The notes: generated by a model not told the origin, from the sequence alone. Positions 16,349-26,042 are shown, counted from the stretch's first letter. The stretch is DNA of 59,010 bases from Phenylobacterium sp. (GCF_030697925.1 NZ_JAUYOJ010000200.1:1-59010), one strand, 5' to 3'. Numbers and translations: made by a program.

Positions 16349-16923
16349 TCAGGGCCCTGCCTTTCCGCATCCTGGCCGCGGGCCTGCTGCTCGTGGCCGT
16401 GCTCGTCGCCCTGGTGATCTCGGAGGACCGCGCCCGCGCCGCGGGCCGCGAAGTGAATTTGCCCATGGAGCTCTTCGACCCACGCAACCTGCTGACCGGC
16501 CACTTTGTCGCTCTGCAGCTCACCCAGCGCCTGGCGCCCGGCCAGGCCTGCCCAAGCCGCACCCAACCCATCCAGGAAGGCGGCTGGCTCGCCCTGCGCG
16601 CCGCCGACGGGCGCTTCATGGGCGCGGGCGATACGCGGGAGGCCGCCCTCGCGGCCGGGGGTGACGTGGCGGTCCGCGGCGGGGTCTATTGTTCGCGCGT
16701 GATGATCGACCGGGCCGAGGCCAACGCCGTCATCCTGGACGTCGGCGTCGACCGCTTCCACGCCGACCAGGACGAGGCCGAGGCCATGGAGAAGGTCCTG
16801 CGCGCCAGGCGCGATGGCCGCCCGCTTCCGGCCTTTGCGGTGGTCTCGGTGGGCCAGGACGGCCGCGCCCGGCTCAAGGGCGTCATCCTCGACGGCAAGC
16901 GGACGGATTTGACGTGGTGGTGA
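16345..16923 (+). CDS. GDYxxLxY-domain protein, membrane-anchored, degenerate motif
   Basis: A 192-residue protein with one N-terminal membrane anchor (residues 6-25) and a periplasmic domain. The usual motif of the family, DPRDxxRGDYVxLxY, is here FDPRNLLTGHFVALQL, so GDY is replaced by GHF. Conserved DRFHADQDEAEAMEKVLR and the C-terminal GRARLKGVILDGKR remain. The start is GTG, overlapping the stop of the DUF2157 gene. No function is known for the family. It is followed by a palindromic repeat and then converges on mutL. Confidence 0.8.
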   Translation: MIRALPFRILAAGLLLVAVLVALVISEDRARAAGREVNLPMELFDPRNLLTGHFVALQLTQRLAPGQACPSRTQPIQEGGWLALRAADGRFMGAGDTREAALAAGGDVAVRGGVYCSRVMIDRAEANAVILDVGVDRFHADQDEAEAMEKVLRARRDGRPLPAFAVVSVGQDGRARLKGVILDGKRTDLTWW

Positions 16924-16962
16924 GGCGCCAGGCAGGCGCCTAATGGGTCGGTTGCTTTGACT

Positions 16963-16996
16963 TCCTCTCCTCCCGGAAGACGGGTGGAGAGGAGGA
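16963..16996 (-). repeat. dispersed palindromic repeat, copy 2 (inverted)
   Basis: The complement of this stretch begins TCCTCCTCTCCACCCGTCTT and then has a GGGAGGAGAGGA arm, which is the element seen at 8423-8455 and 38773-38805. It sits between the convergent GDYxxLxY and mutL genes. A hairpin formed from either transcript is expected. Confidence 0.75.
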
Positions 16997-17017
16997 GATT
17001 GGGGCGGCCTCGGAAGT

Positions 17018-18865
17018 CTATCGCCGCCCGAACAGCCGCTCGATATCGGCCAGCTTCAGCTCCACATAGGTGGGGCGGCCGTGGTTGCACTGGCCGGAAT
17101 GGGGCGTGGCCTCCATCTGGCGCAGCAGGGCGTTCATCTCCGGCGCGGTGAGCCGGCGGCCGGCCCGCACCGAGCCGTGGCAGGCCATGGTGGAGCAGAC
17201 CTCCTCCAGCCGTTCGCGCAGGGCGAGCGCCTGGCCGTTCTCAGCCAGGTCGTCGGCGATATCGCGGATCAGTCCGGCCACGTCGGTTTCGCCCAGCAGG
17301 GCCGGGGTCTCGCGCACTAGCACGGCGCCCGGACCGAAGGCCTCGACCATCAGGCCCAGCGCCTGCAGCTCCTCGGCGCGGGCCGTGACACGCTCGGCCT
17401 CGGCGGGATCGAGCTCGACCACCTCGGGCAGCAGCAGCACCTGGCGAGCGACGCCGCCGTCGGCCATCTCCACCTTCATCCGCTCATAGACCAGCCGCTC
17501 GTGGGCGGCGTGCTGGTCGACGATCACCACCCCATCGCGGGTCTGGGCGACGATATAGGTCTCGTGCACCTGGGCCCGCGCCGCGCCCAGCGGGAAGTCG
17601 ACCGGGTCGAAGACCACGGACGGGGCGGGGGCCTCCTGCAGGCCCACGGACGGCGGGTTCCAGGCCTCTGGCGCCTCGGCGCGGGCCGAGACCTCGGTGA
17701 GGCCGGGAATGGCCTGGGCGACCTGGCTCCAGCCGCCCATCTGCCAGGCGGAGAAACCCTGGGCCGAGGGCTGCGGCTGCGGCGACCAGCCGGGGCGGAT
17801 GTGGCTGAGGGTCTCGTTGGCCACGGTGGTCGAGGCCCGGTGCCCGGCGCCGGCCAGGGCGTGGCGCAGGCCGCCCACGATCAGGCCGCGCACCAGGGAC
17901 GGGTCGCGGAACCGCACCTCGGCCTTGGCGGGGTGGACATTGACGTCCACCAGAGACCCGTCGAGCTCCAGGTAGAGCGCCACCAGCGGATGGCGGTCGC
18001 GCGCCAGGAAGTCGGCGTATGCCCCGCGCAGGGCGCCCTGCAGCAGGCGGTCGCGCACAGGTCGTCCGTTCACGAACAAATACTGGTGGGCGCTGTTGCC
18101 GCGATTGTAGGTGGGCAGGCCCGCGAACCCCGACAGCCGGACCCCGTCGCGCTCCTGGTCGATGGCGATGGCGTTCTCGGAGAACTCCCGGCCCATGATC
18201 GACGACAGCCGGGCCAGGCGTCCGTCGGGACCCTGGCTCTCGGCCGGCAGGCGCAGCACCCGGCGCCCGTCGATATCGAGGGCGAAGCTGACCGCCTCAT
18301 GGGCCATGGCCTGGCGCTTGATCTCCTCGGCGATGGCCATGGCTTCCGAGCGCTCGGACTTCATGAACTTCAGCCGCGCCGGGGTGGCGTAGAACAGGTC
18401 GCGCACCTCGACCCGCGCGCCATGCGGACCGGGGAAGCCGGACGGGGCGACCGCGCCCATGGCGCCGCCCTCCACCAGTATGGCGTAGGCGTCGGCTGAG
18501 CCCCTGGCGCGCGACGAGATCGACAGCCGCGCCACCGAGCCGATCGACGGCAGGGCCTCGCCGCGGAAGCCCAGGGTGGCGATGCGCAGCAGGTCGTAGT
18601 CGCCGGCCGCGTCGGGGCTGAGCTTGGAGGTGGCGTGGCGCTCGACCGCCAGGGGCAGTTCGTCGGGCGAGAGCCCCGCGCCGTCGTCGGCCACCAGGAT
18701 GCGGGTCAGGCCCCCGCCGTCCGCCTGGACCTCGACCGAACGCGCTCCGGCGTCCAGGGCGTTCTCCACCAGCTCCTTGACCGCGCTCGCAGGCCGTTCC
18801 ACCACCTCGCCGGCGGCGATGCGGTTCACGGTTTCCGGCGGAAGGCGGCGGATCGTCATGGTCAA
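17018..18865 (-). CDS. mutL: DNA mismatch repair protein MutL
   Basis: MutL couples mismatch recognition by MutS to strand removal. The 615-residue protein has the GHKL ATPase domain with [33 protein letters not shown] and [15 protein letters not shown] in the first 110 residues. The transducer domain contains [12 protein letters not shown] and [13 protein letters not shown] (near 290). The C-terminal domain carries the nuclease motif [12 protein letters not shown] near residue 447, so it should be a nicking endonuclease, as expected in bacteria without MutH. ATG 18865 or ATG 18859 can start it. It is divergent from a TraB/GumN gene. Confidence 0.96.
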   Translation of the reverse strand: MTMTIRRLPPETVNRIAAGEVVERPASAVKELVENALDAGARSVEVQADGGGLTRILVADDGAGLSPDELPLAVERHATSKLSPDAAGDYDLLRIATLGFRGEALPSIGSVARLSISSRARGSADAYAILVEGGAMGAVAPSGFPGPHGARVEVRDLFYATPARLKFMKSERSEAMAIAEEIKRQAMAHEAVSFALDIDGRRVLRLPAESQGPDGRLARLSSIMGREFSENAIAIDQERDGVRLSGFAGLPTYNRGNSAHQYLFVNGRPVRDRLLQGALRGAYADFLARDRHPLVALYLELDGSLVDVNVHPAKAEVRFRDPSLVRGLIVGGLRHALAGAGHRASTTVANETLSHIRPGWSPQPQPSAQGFSAWQMGGWSQVAQAIPGLTEVSARAEAPEAWNPPSVGLQEAPAPSVVFDPVDFPLGAARAQVHETYIVAQTRDGVVIVDQHAAHERLVYERMKVEMADGGVARQVLLLPEVVELDPAEAERVTARAEELQALGLMVEAFGPGAVLVRETPALLGETDVAGLIRDIADDLAENGQALALRERLEEVCSTMACHGSVRAGRRLTAPEMNALLRQMEATPHSGQCNHGRPTYVELKLADIERLFGRR

Positions 18866-18934
18866 GCTTTGAACGCGATTTCGATATCCATTCTATATAG
18901 TTCGATTCCGGGGGGCGCGTCCGGAAGGAGCACC

Positions 18935-19891
18935 ATGAGTTTCGCCAAAGCCGCGGCGGTCGGCTGTCTGATCCTCGCCCTGGCGGTCCCGGCTTCGGCC
19001 CAGGCGCCCGCCGTCCCCGATCCGCTCGACCCCGACGCGGTGCTGCTCGAGGAGCTGGTGGTCACCGCCATCGACAAGGGCCCGGCCTGGTGGCGGGTCT
19101 CCGACGCCGACACCACGGTCTATGTGCTGGGCGCGCCCGGCGTGCTGCCCAAGGGCCAGGCCTGGGACCAGACGGTTCTGGAGCGGCGGCTGAACGGCGC
19201 CAGCACCGTCATCCTGCCGTTCAACAGCGTCAGCGTCAGCCTGCTCAGCGTGCCGGGCCTCGCCCTCCAATGGCTGCGGCTGAAGGGCAAGCCGATGGAG
19301 GAGCGGTTGTCGGGCGACATCCGCCGCCGCTTCGTCGCCGCCCGTGAGGCCGCCGGCCAGCCGGCCAAGCGCTACGCCTACAAGAACGAGCTGCTGGTGG
19401 GGCTGATCCTGGTCGGCGACTACCGCGACAGCGTCAAGCTGACCGCCGCCGACCCCGGCAAGAGCGTGGCGCGGATGGCCAAGGCCCGGAAGATCAAGAC
19501 CGAGAGCCGTTCGCTGTCCCTGGGCCCGATCCTGGGCCAGGCCACGCGCATGGGGGCCGCGGCGCAGCGCGCCTGCCTGGAGGATGCGCTCGACGAGGTC
19601 GAGGCCGGTCCCGCCGGCGCGCGACGGGCCGGGGCAGCCTGGGCCGACGGCGATGTCCGCGGGGCGCTCAACCAGGAGCGCGGCTACGAGCGCTGCCTGG
19701 CCAGCGTGCCGGGCGCGCTCAACCTCGACGCCCGCTTCAAGGCCGAACAGGTGGCCGCCATCGAGCGGGCCCTGGCCAAGCCCGGCCACGCGGTGGCGGT
19801 GGTGCAGCTGCGGCCCCTGCTCAGCCAGGGCGGCGTGCTGGACCGCCTGCAAGCCAAGGGGTTCGAGGTGAAGACCCCCGGTGAGCCCTAG
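18935..19891 (+). CDS. TraB/GumN family protein, exported
   Basis: A 318-residue protein with a signal peptide (AAAVGCLILALAVPASAQA). The mature part begins PAWWRVSDADTTVYVLGAP, which fits the opening of TraB/GumN proteins. Later segments include NELLVGLILVG and HAVAVVQLRPLLSQGGVLDRLQAKGFEV, where the usual family motif GxxH appears to be altered. TraB-fold proteins include metalloproteases, but activity cannot be claimed here. GGAAGGAG just upstream supports ATG 18935. Its stop shares CTAG with the next, convergent gene. Confidence 0.78.
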   Translation: MSFAKAAAVGCLILALAVPASAQAPAVPDPLDPDAVLLEELVVTAIDKGPAWWRVSDADTTVYVLGAPGVLPKGQAWDQTVLERRLNGASTVILPFNSVSVSLLSVPGLALQWLRLKGKPMEERLSGDIRRRFVAAREAAGQPAKRYAYKNELLVGLILVGDYRDSVKLTAADPGKSVARMAKARKIKTESRSLSLGPILGQATRMGAAAQRACLEDALDEVEAGPAGARRAGAAWADGDVRGALNQERGYERCLASVPGALNLDARFKAEQVAAIERALAKPGHAVAVVQLRPLLSQGGVLDRLQAKGFEVKTPGEP

Positions 19892-20736
19892 GCCCGCGCG
19901 GCGCTGAACAGGGCGTTCAGCTCCCCCTGTGGAATCTGGCCGGCGGCGAAGCCGATGGTTCCGCGATCCCGCAGCTCCTCGGCGCCGCGACGGATGAAGG
20001 CCAGGGCCGCGCGGGCGAAGGTCCCGCCGAGGCTGATCCGTTGCACGCCGGTCGCCAGGATGGCCGTGGCGTCGCTGGGCGCCGAGCCTAGGCCCATGAC
20101 GATGTTCAGCGGGCCGTGGATCTCCCGCGCCAGGGTCGCGATGGTCTCCAGGTCGCGGGCGCCGGGGGTGAAGACGCAGTCGGCGCCGGCCTCGATGTAG
20201 CGGTTCGCCCGCCGGATGCAGGCCGCAAGGTCGCCGTCCGGAAGCAGGAACACGTCGGTGCGGGCTGTGAGCACGAAGGGATTGCCCCCGATCGCCTCGC
20301 GCGCCGCGGCGATGCGCGCCACCGCCAGGTCCTCGTCATAGAGGCTCGCAGACTGCGGCCTGGCGTCCTCGATATTGCCGCCGGCCAGGCCGGCGCCGAT
20401 GGCCAGGCGCAGGGTCTCGGCGACCGTCTCGGGCGCATCGCCGTAGCCCGCCTCCAGGTCGCCGTTCACCGGACATGTGACGAGATCGGTGATCTGCCGG
20501 ATACGGGCGAACATCTCGTCGCGACCGACCGCCAGCCGGCTGTCCGGCACTGCGTAGTCGGGCTTTCCCAGGGAGAAGGCCACCCCCGCGCTGGTGGTGG
20601 CGATCGCCTTGAAACCCGCCTGGGCGAGGATGATCGCGCTGCCGGCGTCCCAGGCGTTCGGCATGACGAAGCCGCCGGGCGCGGCGTGGAGGGCCTTGAA
20701 GGCGGCGGCGGCGTTGCGTTGGCGCTGGTCGGTCAT
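19888..20736 (-). CDS. isocitrate lyase/phosphoenolpyruvate mutase superfamily enzyme
   Basis: A TIM-barrel C-C lyase of 282 residues. Visible family segments are FVMPNAWDAGSAIILAQAGF, TSAGVAFSLGKPD, the metal-binding loop PVNGDLEAGYGDAPETV and ADCVFTPGARDLETI. The KKCGH catalytic loop of true isocitrate lyases is absent. It is therefore more likely an oxaloacetate decarboxylase, carboxy-PEP-mutase-like or 2-methylisocitrate-lyase-like enzyme. It is divergent from a LysR gene with a strong palindrome between them, so that regulator probably controls it. Confidence 0.88.
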   Translation of the reverse strand: MTDQRQRNAAAAFKALHAAPGGFVMPNAWDAGSAIILAQAGFKAIATTSAGVAFSLGKPDYAVPDSRLAVGRDEMFARIRQITDLVTCPVNGDLEAGYGDAPETVAETLRLAIGAGLAGGNIEDARPQSASLYDEDLAVARIAAAREAIGGNPFVLTARTDVFLLPDGDLAACIRRANRYIEAGADCVFTPGARDLETIATLAREIHGPLNIVMGLGSAPSDATAILATGVQRISLGGTFARAALAFIRRGAEELRDRGTIGFAAGQIPQGELNALFSAARA

Positions 20737-20787
20737 GGGGGCTCCGAAACTTCGAGCATCCTTGCCTGGTCCTTCTGATCCGTCGAA

Positions 20788-20806
20788 TGCATAGTTCGAC
20801 TATGCA
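20788..20806. promoter_or_regulatory. LysR-type operator palindrome between divergent genes
   Basis: TGCATAG-TTCGA-CTATGCA is a perfect 7-bp inverted repeat with a 5-bp centre. The inner ATAG...CTAT fits the T-N11-A rule of LysR boxes. It lies 16 nt upstream of the LysR start and 52 nt upstream of the lyase start, the classic place for a site that both represses the regulator gene and activates the target gene. Confidence 0.75.
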
Positions 20807-20821
20807 AGATCAGGAATTTGC

Positions 20822-21727
20822 ATGGAGGTCGCCGTGGACAGTGACGGGCTGAGGACCTTCGTTACGGTCCATCGCGCCGGCGGATTCTCCCAGGCGGCGG
20901 GGCTGTTGCTGAGATCGCAGCCAGCGATCAGCCGACGCATCGCCTTGCTGGAGCAGGAGCTAGGGGCGTCGCTGTTCGATCGGGCGGCGGGCGGGGCGGC
21001 GCTCAGCCAGGCCGGCCAGGTTTTGCTGCCCTATGCCGAACGCGCCCTGGCGGCCATCGAGGACGCCCGCGGCGCCGTCTCGGCCCTGGCCACCGAGGAC
21101 GCCGGCCCGGTGTCGCTGGTGGTGGTGGGCACGCTGGCCGGGGACCGGCTGACCTCAGCCCTGGCGCGCTTCCGGCGCGATCATCCCCGGGTCGACCTGG
21201 CCTTGCGCACCGCCACCAGCGCGGAGGTCAGCGCCCTGGTTCGGGGTGGGGAGGCGCATTTGGGCCTGCGCTACCATCACGATCCGTCTCCCGACCTGGA
21301 GGCGCGGCTGGTGACGATGGAGTCCCTGGTGGTGGTCTGCGCCGCCGGACATCCCCTGGCGGGCCGACCGGTTGCGGCCCTGGCGGACCTGCGCGCCGAG
21401 CGCTGGCTCGCCTTCCCGGACTCCGGCGGGCGTCGGGAGATCGCCGCGACCCATATCTTCGCGCTGTTCCTGACCCGCGGCATGGGGGATGTCGCCTGGA
21501 CCGCCATCGACAGCCTGACCGCCCAGAAGCGGCTGGCCGCGGCCGGCTTCGGCCTGGCCCTGATGCCGCGCAGCGACGTCGATGAGGAGTTGGAGTCCGG
21601 ACAGCTGGGCGTGATCGGGGTCGGTGACCTCGACGCGGCCCAGCCGGTGGTGGCGGTGGTGCGCCGCAACGGCTTTCTCAGCCGCGCGGCCAGGACCCTT
21701 CTGGAGGACTTGGGCGGCTGGGCCTAG
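20822..21727 (+). CDS. LysR family transcriptional regulator
   Basis: A 301-residue regulator with the N-terminal winged helix-turn-helix (GLRTFVTVHRAGGFSQAAGLLLRSQPAISRRIALLEQELGASLFDR, residues 9-55) and the two-lobe effector-binding domain. It probably senses a metabolite linked to the divergent isocitrate-lyase-like enzyme and binds the palindrome at 20788-20806. ATG 20822 is taken as the start; GTG 20834 would give the shorter VDSDGLRTF start. Its stop overlaps the convergent DUF3035 gene in CTAG. Confidence 0.92.
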   Translation: MEVAVDSDGLRTFVTVHRAGGFSQAAGLLLRSQPAISRRIALLEQELGASLFDRAAGGAALSQAGQVLLPYAERALAAIEDARGAVSALATEDAGPVSLVVVGTLAGDRLTSALARFRRDHPRVDLALRTATSAEVSALVRGGEAHLGLRYHHDPSPDLEARLVTMESLVVVCAAGHPLAGRPVAALADLRAERWLAFPDSGGRREIAATHIFALFLTRGMGDVAWTAIDSLTAQKRLAAAGFGLALMPRSDVDEELESGQLGVIGVGDLDAAQPVVAVVRRNGFLSRAARTLLEDLGGWA

Positions 21728-22287
21728 AGGCCCGGCAGCTTGATGCGCGAGGACTTCTCGCGGGAGATGACGACCGCGCCGCCGCCGGTCAGGGCCTTGA
21801 CCCGGGCCTCTTCGGCCGCGGCGTCGATCGGGGCCTCGACATTGTCGCCGGCCGCGGCGGTGGTGGCCGCCGTGGCGGGAGCCTTGTCGCTCTTCCAGAA
21901 CATCACCCGGTCGGCGAAGCTCTTTTCCTTGTGCGACAGGTCGCCGGTCTCGTCGTCGACCACGTAGCGGATCAGCGGGTCGGCCTTGTCGGCGCCAGCC
22001 TTGGCCACCAGCAGCTTCTCGCCGTCGGAGCGGGCCTGGGCGTCGCGTTGGCCCAGCAGGGCGTTGCGCGCGGCGCTCTCGGGCTGCAGCTCCTGCGGGC
22101 GCGGCTCGCCGGGGGCCGGCGGACGCAGGGCGTAGTCCGGCGGCACCACCAGCGGCGCCTTGGAGACCACACGGAACTCGTCGGGGGTGACCTTGGTCAT
22201 GCCGAGCGCGTTGCGCGTGGAACTGCAGGCCGAAAGACCCGTCGCCGCCACCAAGGCGGTCGCCACGATCACACGGTTCAAGCTCAT
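21724..22287 (-). CDS. DUF3035 lipoprotein
   Basis: A 187-residue protein with a lipoprotein signal: the hydrophobic ATALVAATG stretch and lipobox LSAC, with Cys21 as the lipidated residue. The mature part has TPDEFRVVSKAPLVVPPDYALRPP, the hallmark of DUF3035, followed by PQELQPESAARNALLG. Function unknown. It sits downstream of lspA, whose product would process its signal peptide, within the ileS-lspA block common in alphaproteobacteria. AGGAG lies upstream of the ATG. Confidence 0.9.
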   Translation of the reverse strand: MSLNRVIVATALVAATGLSACSSTRNALGMTKVTPDEFRVVSKAPLVVPPDYALRPPAPGEPRPQELQPESAARNALLGQRDAQARSDGEKLLVAKAGADKADPLIRYVVDDETGDLSHKEKSFADRVMFWKSDKAPATAATTAAAGDNVEAPIDAAAEEARVKALTGGGAVVISREKSSRIKLPGL

Positions 22288-22366
22288 AAAAACATAGCTC
22301 CTAAGGCCGCCCCCCGGCCGGGAAGGGAGTTTGAATAACGCAAAGCGTAAACCACGCCAACGCGGA

Positions 22367-22852
22367 TTAGGTCGCAGGCTCTTTACGCAGGGAATCGAGC
22401 AATAAGAAGACCACCCCCACGGTGATGGCGCTGTCGGCCACGTTGAACACCCAGGGGAAGAAACCCAGCCGCTGGAAATCCAGGAAATCGGCCACCGCGC
22501 CGAACCGGACCCGGTCGATGGCGTTGCCCAGCGCCCCGCCGATCACCAGGCCGAGGCCCAGCGCCAGGGAGGCGCGGGGGGCCTGCCGCGCCCAGTAGGC
22601 CAGCACGCCGGCGACGATCACCGCGAAGGCGCTCAGCAGCCAGCGGGTCAGCTCCTGGTCGGCGCGGAACAGGCCGAAGCTGACCCCCCTGTTCCAGACC
22701 ATGGTCAGGGAGAACGGCCCGACGATGGGGACCGAGAACCGCGACGGCAGGTCGTAGACCGCCAGGATCCAGTACTTCGACGCCTGGTCGAGGGCGATGA
22801 CCACGGCGGCCAGCAGATAGGCCGACCAGCCAAGCTTGGAGATCGACTTCAA
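22367..22852 (-). CDS. lspA: lipoprotein signal peptidase (signal peptidase II)
   Basis: LspA is the inner-membrane aspartyl protease that removes signal peptides of diacylglyceryl prolipoproteins. The 161-residue protein has four membrane helices. Asp122 in AVADFLDF and Asp140 in FNVADSAI are the catalytic pair, and VWNRGVSFG and GNAIDR are the conserved surrounding motifs. The start is TTG 22852 (MKSISKLGW) with a GGGGGTG upstream. It lies 40 nt after ileS, as in the widespread ribF-ileS-lspA order. Confidence 0.95.
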   Translation of the reverse strand: MKSISKLGWSAYLLAAVVIALDQASKYWILAVYDLPSRFSVPIVGPFSLTMVWNRGVSFGLFRADQELTRWLLSAFAVIVAGVLAYWARQAPRASLALGLGLVIGGALGNAIDRVRFGAVADFLDFQRLGFFPWVFNVADSAITVGVVFLLLDSLRKEPAT

Positions 22853-22892
22853 TCTTCACCCCCGGAAATGTGGAGAGATCCGTGCCGAGTGC

Positions 22893-25880
22893 TCACGCGC
22901 GGGCCGCGTCCCAGGCCGCCACGGCCTCGGCGTCCCGCAGGCTGAGGTCGGGATAGCGGGGATCGGAGCCCACCTCCGGCAGGATCCGCCAGGAGCGGGC
23001 GCACTTGGTCCCTTCGGCCCGCACCGGCTGAACGGCGACCCCAGGCGACTCTGCCAGGCGGAAGGCCCCGGCGGGACCCTCGCCCTGAACCAGGGCCGCC
23101 TGGCTGGTGCGAAACACCTCGGCGGGGTCCAGGCCTTCAAAGGCGGCGATCAGGGCCGGATCGGCCACATGCACCCTGGGAGCGGCCTCCAGCGCCGCGC
23201 CCATGCGCTTCTCGCGGCGCTCGACCTCCAGGGCGCCGGTGACCACGGAGGTCACCGCCTGCACCTTGGCCCAGCGTTCGGCCTCGGCGGGATTGGCCCA
23301 CTCGGCAGGCGTCTCCGGGAACACCCGCAGGCTGTTGGAGCCGGCGTCGGGGAAGCGCGTGGTCCAGGCTTCCTCGGTGGTGAACGGGATGAGCGGGCTC
23401 ATCCAGATGGTCAGCCGTTCGAAGACCAGGTCCATGACCGTGCGCGCGGCGCGGCGGCGCAGGCTGTCGGGCTGGTCGCAATAGAGGGCGTCGCGGCGGA
23501 TGTCGAAGAACAGCGACGAGAGCTCGTTCTGGCAGAACTCCAGCACGGGGCGGGAGACATCCTGGAAGATGTAGTCGCGATAGGCGGCGCGCACCTGGCC
23601 GTCCAGCTCCCACAACCGGTGGAGGATGAAGCGCTCCAGCGGCGGCAGGTCGGCGTAGTCGACTTCTTCCTCGTCGGTGAAGCCGGCGAGCGCCCCAAGC
23701 AGGTAGCGCACGGTGTTGCGCAGCTTGCGATAGGCGTCGGTGGTGGTGGCCAGCACCGTCTTGCCGATCCGCTGGTCGTCGGTGTAGTCGGCCATGGCCG
23801 CCCACAGGCGCAGAATCTCCGCGCCCGAGTCCTTGATCACCGTCTGGGGCTCGATGGTGTTGCCCTTCGACTTCGACATCTTCTCGCCGTTCTCGTCGAC
23901 GGTGAAGCCGTGGGTCAGGACCGCGTCGTAGGGCGCCCGTCCGCGCGTGCCGGAGCTCTCCAGCAGCGAGGACTGGAACCAGCCGCGATGCTGGTCGGAG
24001 CCCTCCAGATAGAGGTCGGCGGGCCAACGGGTGTTCTGGCGGCCCTCCAGGGTGAAGGCGTGGGTCGAGCCGGAATCGAACCAGACGTCGAGGATGTCCT
24101 CGACCTTCTCGAAGCGCTCGGGATCGTGGACCCCCAGGAAGTCGGCGACCGGCCGCGTGAACCAGGCGTCGGCGCCCTCCTTGGCGATCAGCTCGACGAT
24201 GCGGGCGTTGACATCCTCGTCGTGCAGCGGATGGCCGGTCTCTTTGTCGACGAACATGGCCAGAGGCGAGCCCCAGGCGCGCTGGCGGCTGATCAGCCAG
24301 TCCGGGCGGCTCTCGACCATGGCGCGGATACGGTTGCGCCCGGCCTCGGGATGGAAGGCGGTGGCCTCGATCGCCTCGATGGCGGTCTCGCGCAGGGTGC
24401 GGCCGTCCTTCAGGGGGTCGTCCATGCGGATGAACCACTGCGGCGTGTTGCGGAAGATCACGGGCGCCTTGGAACGCCAGGAGTGCGGATAGGAGTGGGC
24501 CAACCGCCCGCGGGCCAGCAGGCGGCCGGCCTCGATCAGCCTGTCCATCACCGCGCCGTTGGCGGGGCCGAACTTGCCGGCCTTCTTGCCCTCGGTCTCC
24601 AGAACCTTCAGCCCGCCGAACAGCGGGACATTGGGATAGTAGGCGCCGTCCGGATCGACGGTCTCGGGTATCTCGCGATGGCCGTGGGCCAGCCAGACCA
24701 TGTAGTCGTCCGCCCCGTGGCCGGGGGCGGTGTGGACGAAGCCGGTGCCGGCGTCGTCGGTGACGTGGTCGCCGTCCAGCAGGGGGACCTGGAAGCTGTA
24801 GTGGGTGTCCAGCGCCGCCAGCGGATGCTCGCAGACCATGCCGGCGGGATCGAAGGTCTCCAGGCGGCGGGCCGCGGCGATCTTGGCGGCGGCGAAGACG
24901 TCGGCCGTCAGCTTGTCGGCCAGGATCAGGCGGTCGCCGGGCTTGGCCCAGGGCTCGAACTCCAGGCCGGTCTCCATGGCCTCGACCTCATAGACCCCAT
25001 ACGAGATCGCGCGGTTGTACGAGATCGCCCGGTTGGCCGGCAGGGTCCAGGGCGTGGTCGTCCAGATGACGATACAGGCCTGGTCGCCGTTCAGCGAGGA
25101 GTCCACCTGGGCCTGGGCCTCGGCGGTGCCGGCCGGCATGGCGTCGTCCTGATCGGCGTCGCCCGACAGGCCTTCGTAGGGCGTGTAGTCGACCACCGGG
25201 AACTTCACCCAGACGGTGGGCGAGATGTGGTCGTGGTACTCGACCTCGGCGTCGGCCAGGGCCGTGCGCTCCACCGGGCTCCACATCACCGGCTTGGAGC
25301 CGCGATAGAGCTGGCCCGAAGCCACGAACTTGTGGAACTCCGCGACGATGGCCGCCTCGCTGCCATAGTCCATGGTGGCGTAGCGGTTCTCCCAGTCGCC
25401 CAGGACGCCCAGGCGCTTGAACCCCTCCATCTGGACCTCGATCCAGTGGGCGGCGTATTCGCGGCAGCGCTCGCGGAACTCGGCCTTGGAGACCTCGTCC
25501 TTTCGGCGGCCCTGACCGCGCAGCTCCTCCTCGATCTTCCACTCGATCGGCAGGCCGTGGCAGTCCCAGCCGGGCACGTAGTCGACGTCGTAGCCGAGCG
25601 CGAAGCGCGAGCGGACCACGAAGTCCTTCAGGGTCTTCTGCAGGGCGTGGCCGATATGGATGGCGCCGTTGGCGTAGGGCGGGCCGTCATGCAGCACGAA
25701 CAGCGGCGCGCCGGCCTTGTGACGCGCCGCGCGGATCGTGTTGTAGAGATCCATCTGCGCCCAGCGCGCCAGAATCTCAGGCTCCTTCTGGGGCAAGCCG
25801 CCGCGCATCGGGAACGGGGTGTCGGGAAGAAAGACGGTCTCGCGGTAGTCCCGCGTAGGGGTTTCAGCGTCGTCGGCCAT
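22893..25880 (-). CDS. ileS: isoleucyl-tRNA synthetase
   Basis: This class I synthetase charges tRNA-Ile and edits misactivated valine. The 995-residue protein has the HIGH motif in ANGAIHIGHALQKTLKD near residue 70, the CP1 editing domain in the middle (TTTPWTLPANRAISYN, TGFVHTAPGHGADDY) and KMSKSKGN near residue 665. The C-terminal segment that forms a four-Cys zinc finger in E. coli reads CARSWRILPEVGS and DLSLRDAEAV here, with only one Cys left. ATG 25880 (MADDAETPTRDYRET) is chosen; the longer frame has no support. Confidence 0.97.
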   Translation of the reverse strand: MADDAETPTRDYRETVFLPDTPFPMRGGLPQKEPEILARWAQMDLYNTIRAARHKAGAPLFVLHDGPPYANGAIHIGHALQKTLKDFVVRSRFALGYDVDYVPGWDCHGLPIEWKIEEELRGQGRRKDEVSKAEFRERCREYAAHWIEVQMEGFKRLGVLGDWENRYATMDYGSEAAIVAEFHKFVASGQLYRGSKPVMWSPVERTALADAEVEYHDHISPTVWVKFPVVDYTPYEGLSGDADQDDAMPAGTAEAQAQVDSSLNGDQACIVIWTTTPWTLPANRAISYNRAISYGVYEVEAMETGLEFEPWAKPGDRLILADKLTADVFAAAKIAAARRLETFDPAGMVCEHPLAALDTHYSFQVPLLDGDHVTDDAGTGFVHTAPGHGADDYMVWLAHGHREIPETVDPDGAYYPNVPLFGGLKVLETEGKKAGKFGPANGAVMDRLIEAGRLLARGRLAHSYPHSWRSKAPVIFRNTPQWFIRMDDPLKDGRTLRETAIEAIEATAFHPEAGRNRIRAMVESRPDWLISRQRAWGSPLAMFVDKETGHPLHDEDVNARIVELIAKEGADAWFTRPVADFLGVHDPERFEKVEDILDVWFDSGSTHAFTLEGRQNTRWPADLYLEGSDQHRGWFQSSLLESSGTRGRAPYDAVLTHGFTVDENGEKMSKSKGNTIEPQTVIKDSGAEILRLWAAMADYTDDQRIGKTVLATTTDAYRKLRNTVRYLLGALAGFTDEEEVDYADLPPLERFILHRLWELDGQVRAAYRDYIFQDVSRPVLEFCQNELSSLFFDIRRDALYCDQPDSLRRRAARTVMDLVFERLTIWMSPLIPFTTEEAWTTRFPDAGSNSLRVFPETPAEWANPAEAERWAKVQAVTSVVTGALEVERREKRMGAALEAAPRVHVADPALIAAFEGLDPAEVFRTSQAALVQGEGPAGAFRLAESPGVAVQPVRAEGTKCARSWRILPEVGSDPRYPDLSLRDAEAVAAWDAARA

Positions 25881-26042
25881 AGGACTTTCCAGCTTGGCTC
25901 GGAAACTAAAGGGTGCGGGTGAAACCCGGCGCGCGCTGGATCGATCGTCCGGCGGCGTCACGCCGGGCGGATAATTCGCAGGGATTTCCGAACCGAAGTC
26001 ATCGCCGGGGTCGTAGCAGAGGCCGGCGCGAAACCCAAGGTC

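Noticed and set aside
17501..18499. 332-codon plus-strand frame opposite mutL
   Set aside because: No family motif and the composition of an antisense frame; mutL is unmistakable.
22836..25922. 1028-codon open frame on the plus strand opposite ileS
   Set aside because: It mirrors ileS exactly and has the low-complexity Gly/Val/His/Leu composition of an antisense shadow in GC-rich DNA. The ileS frame carries all the synthetase motifs.
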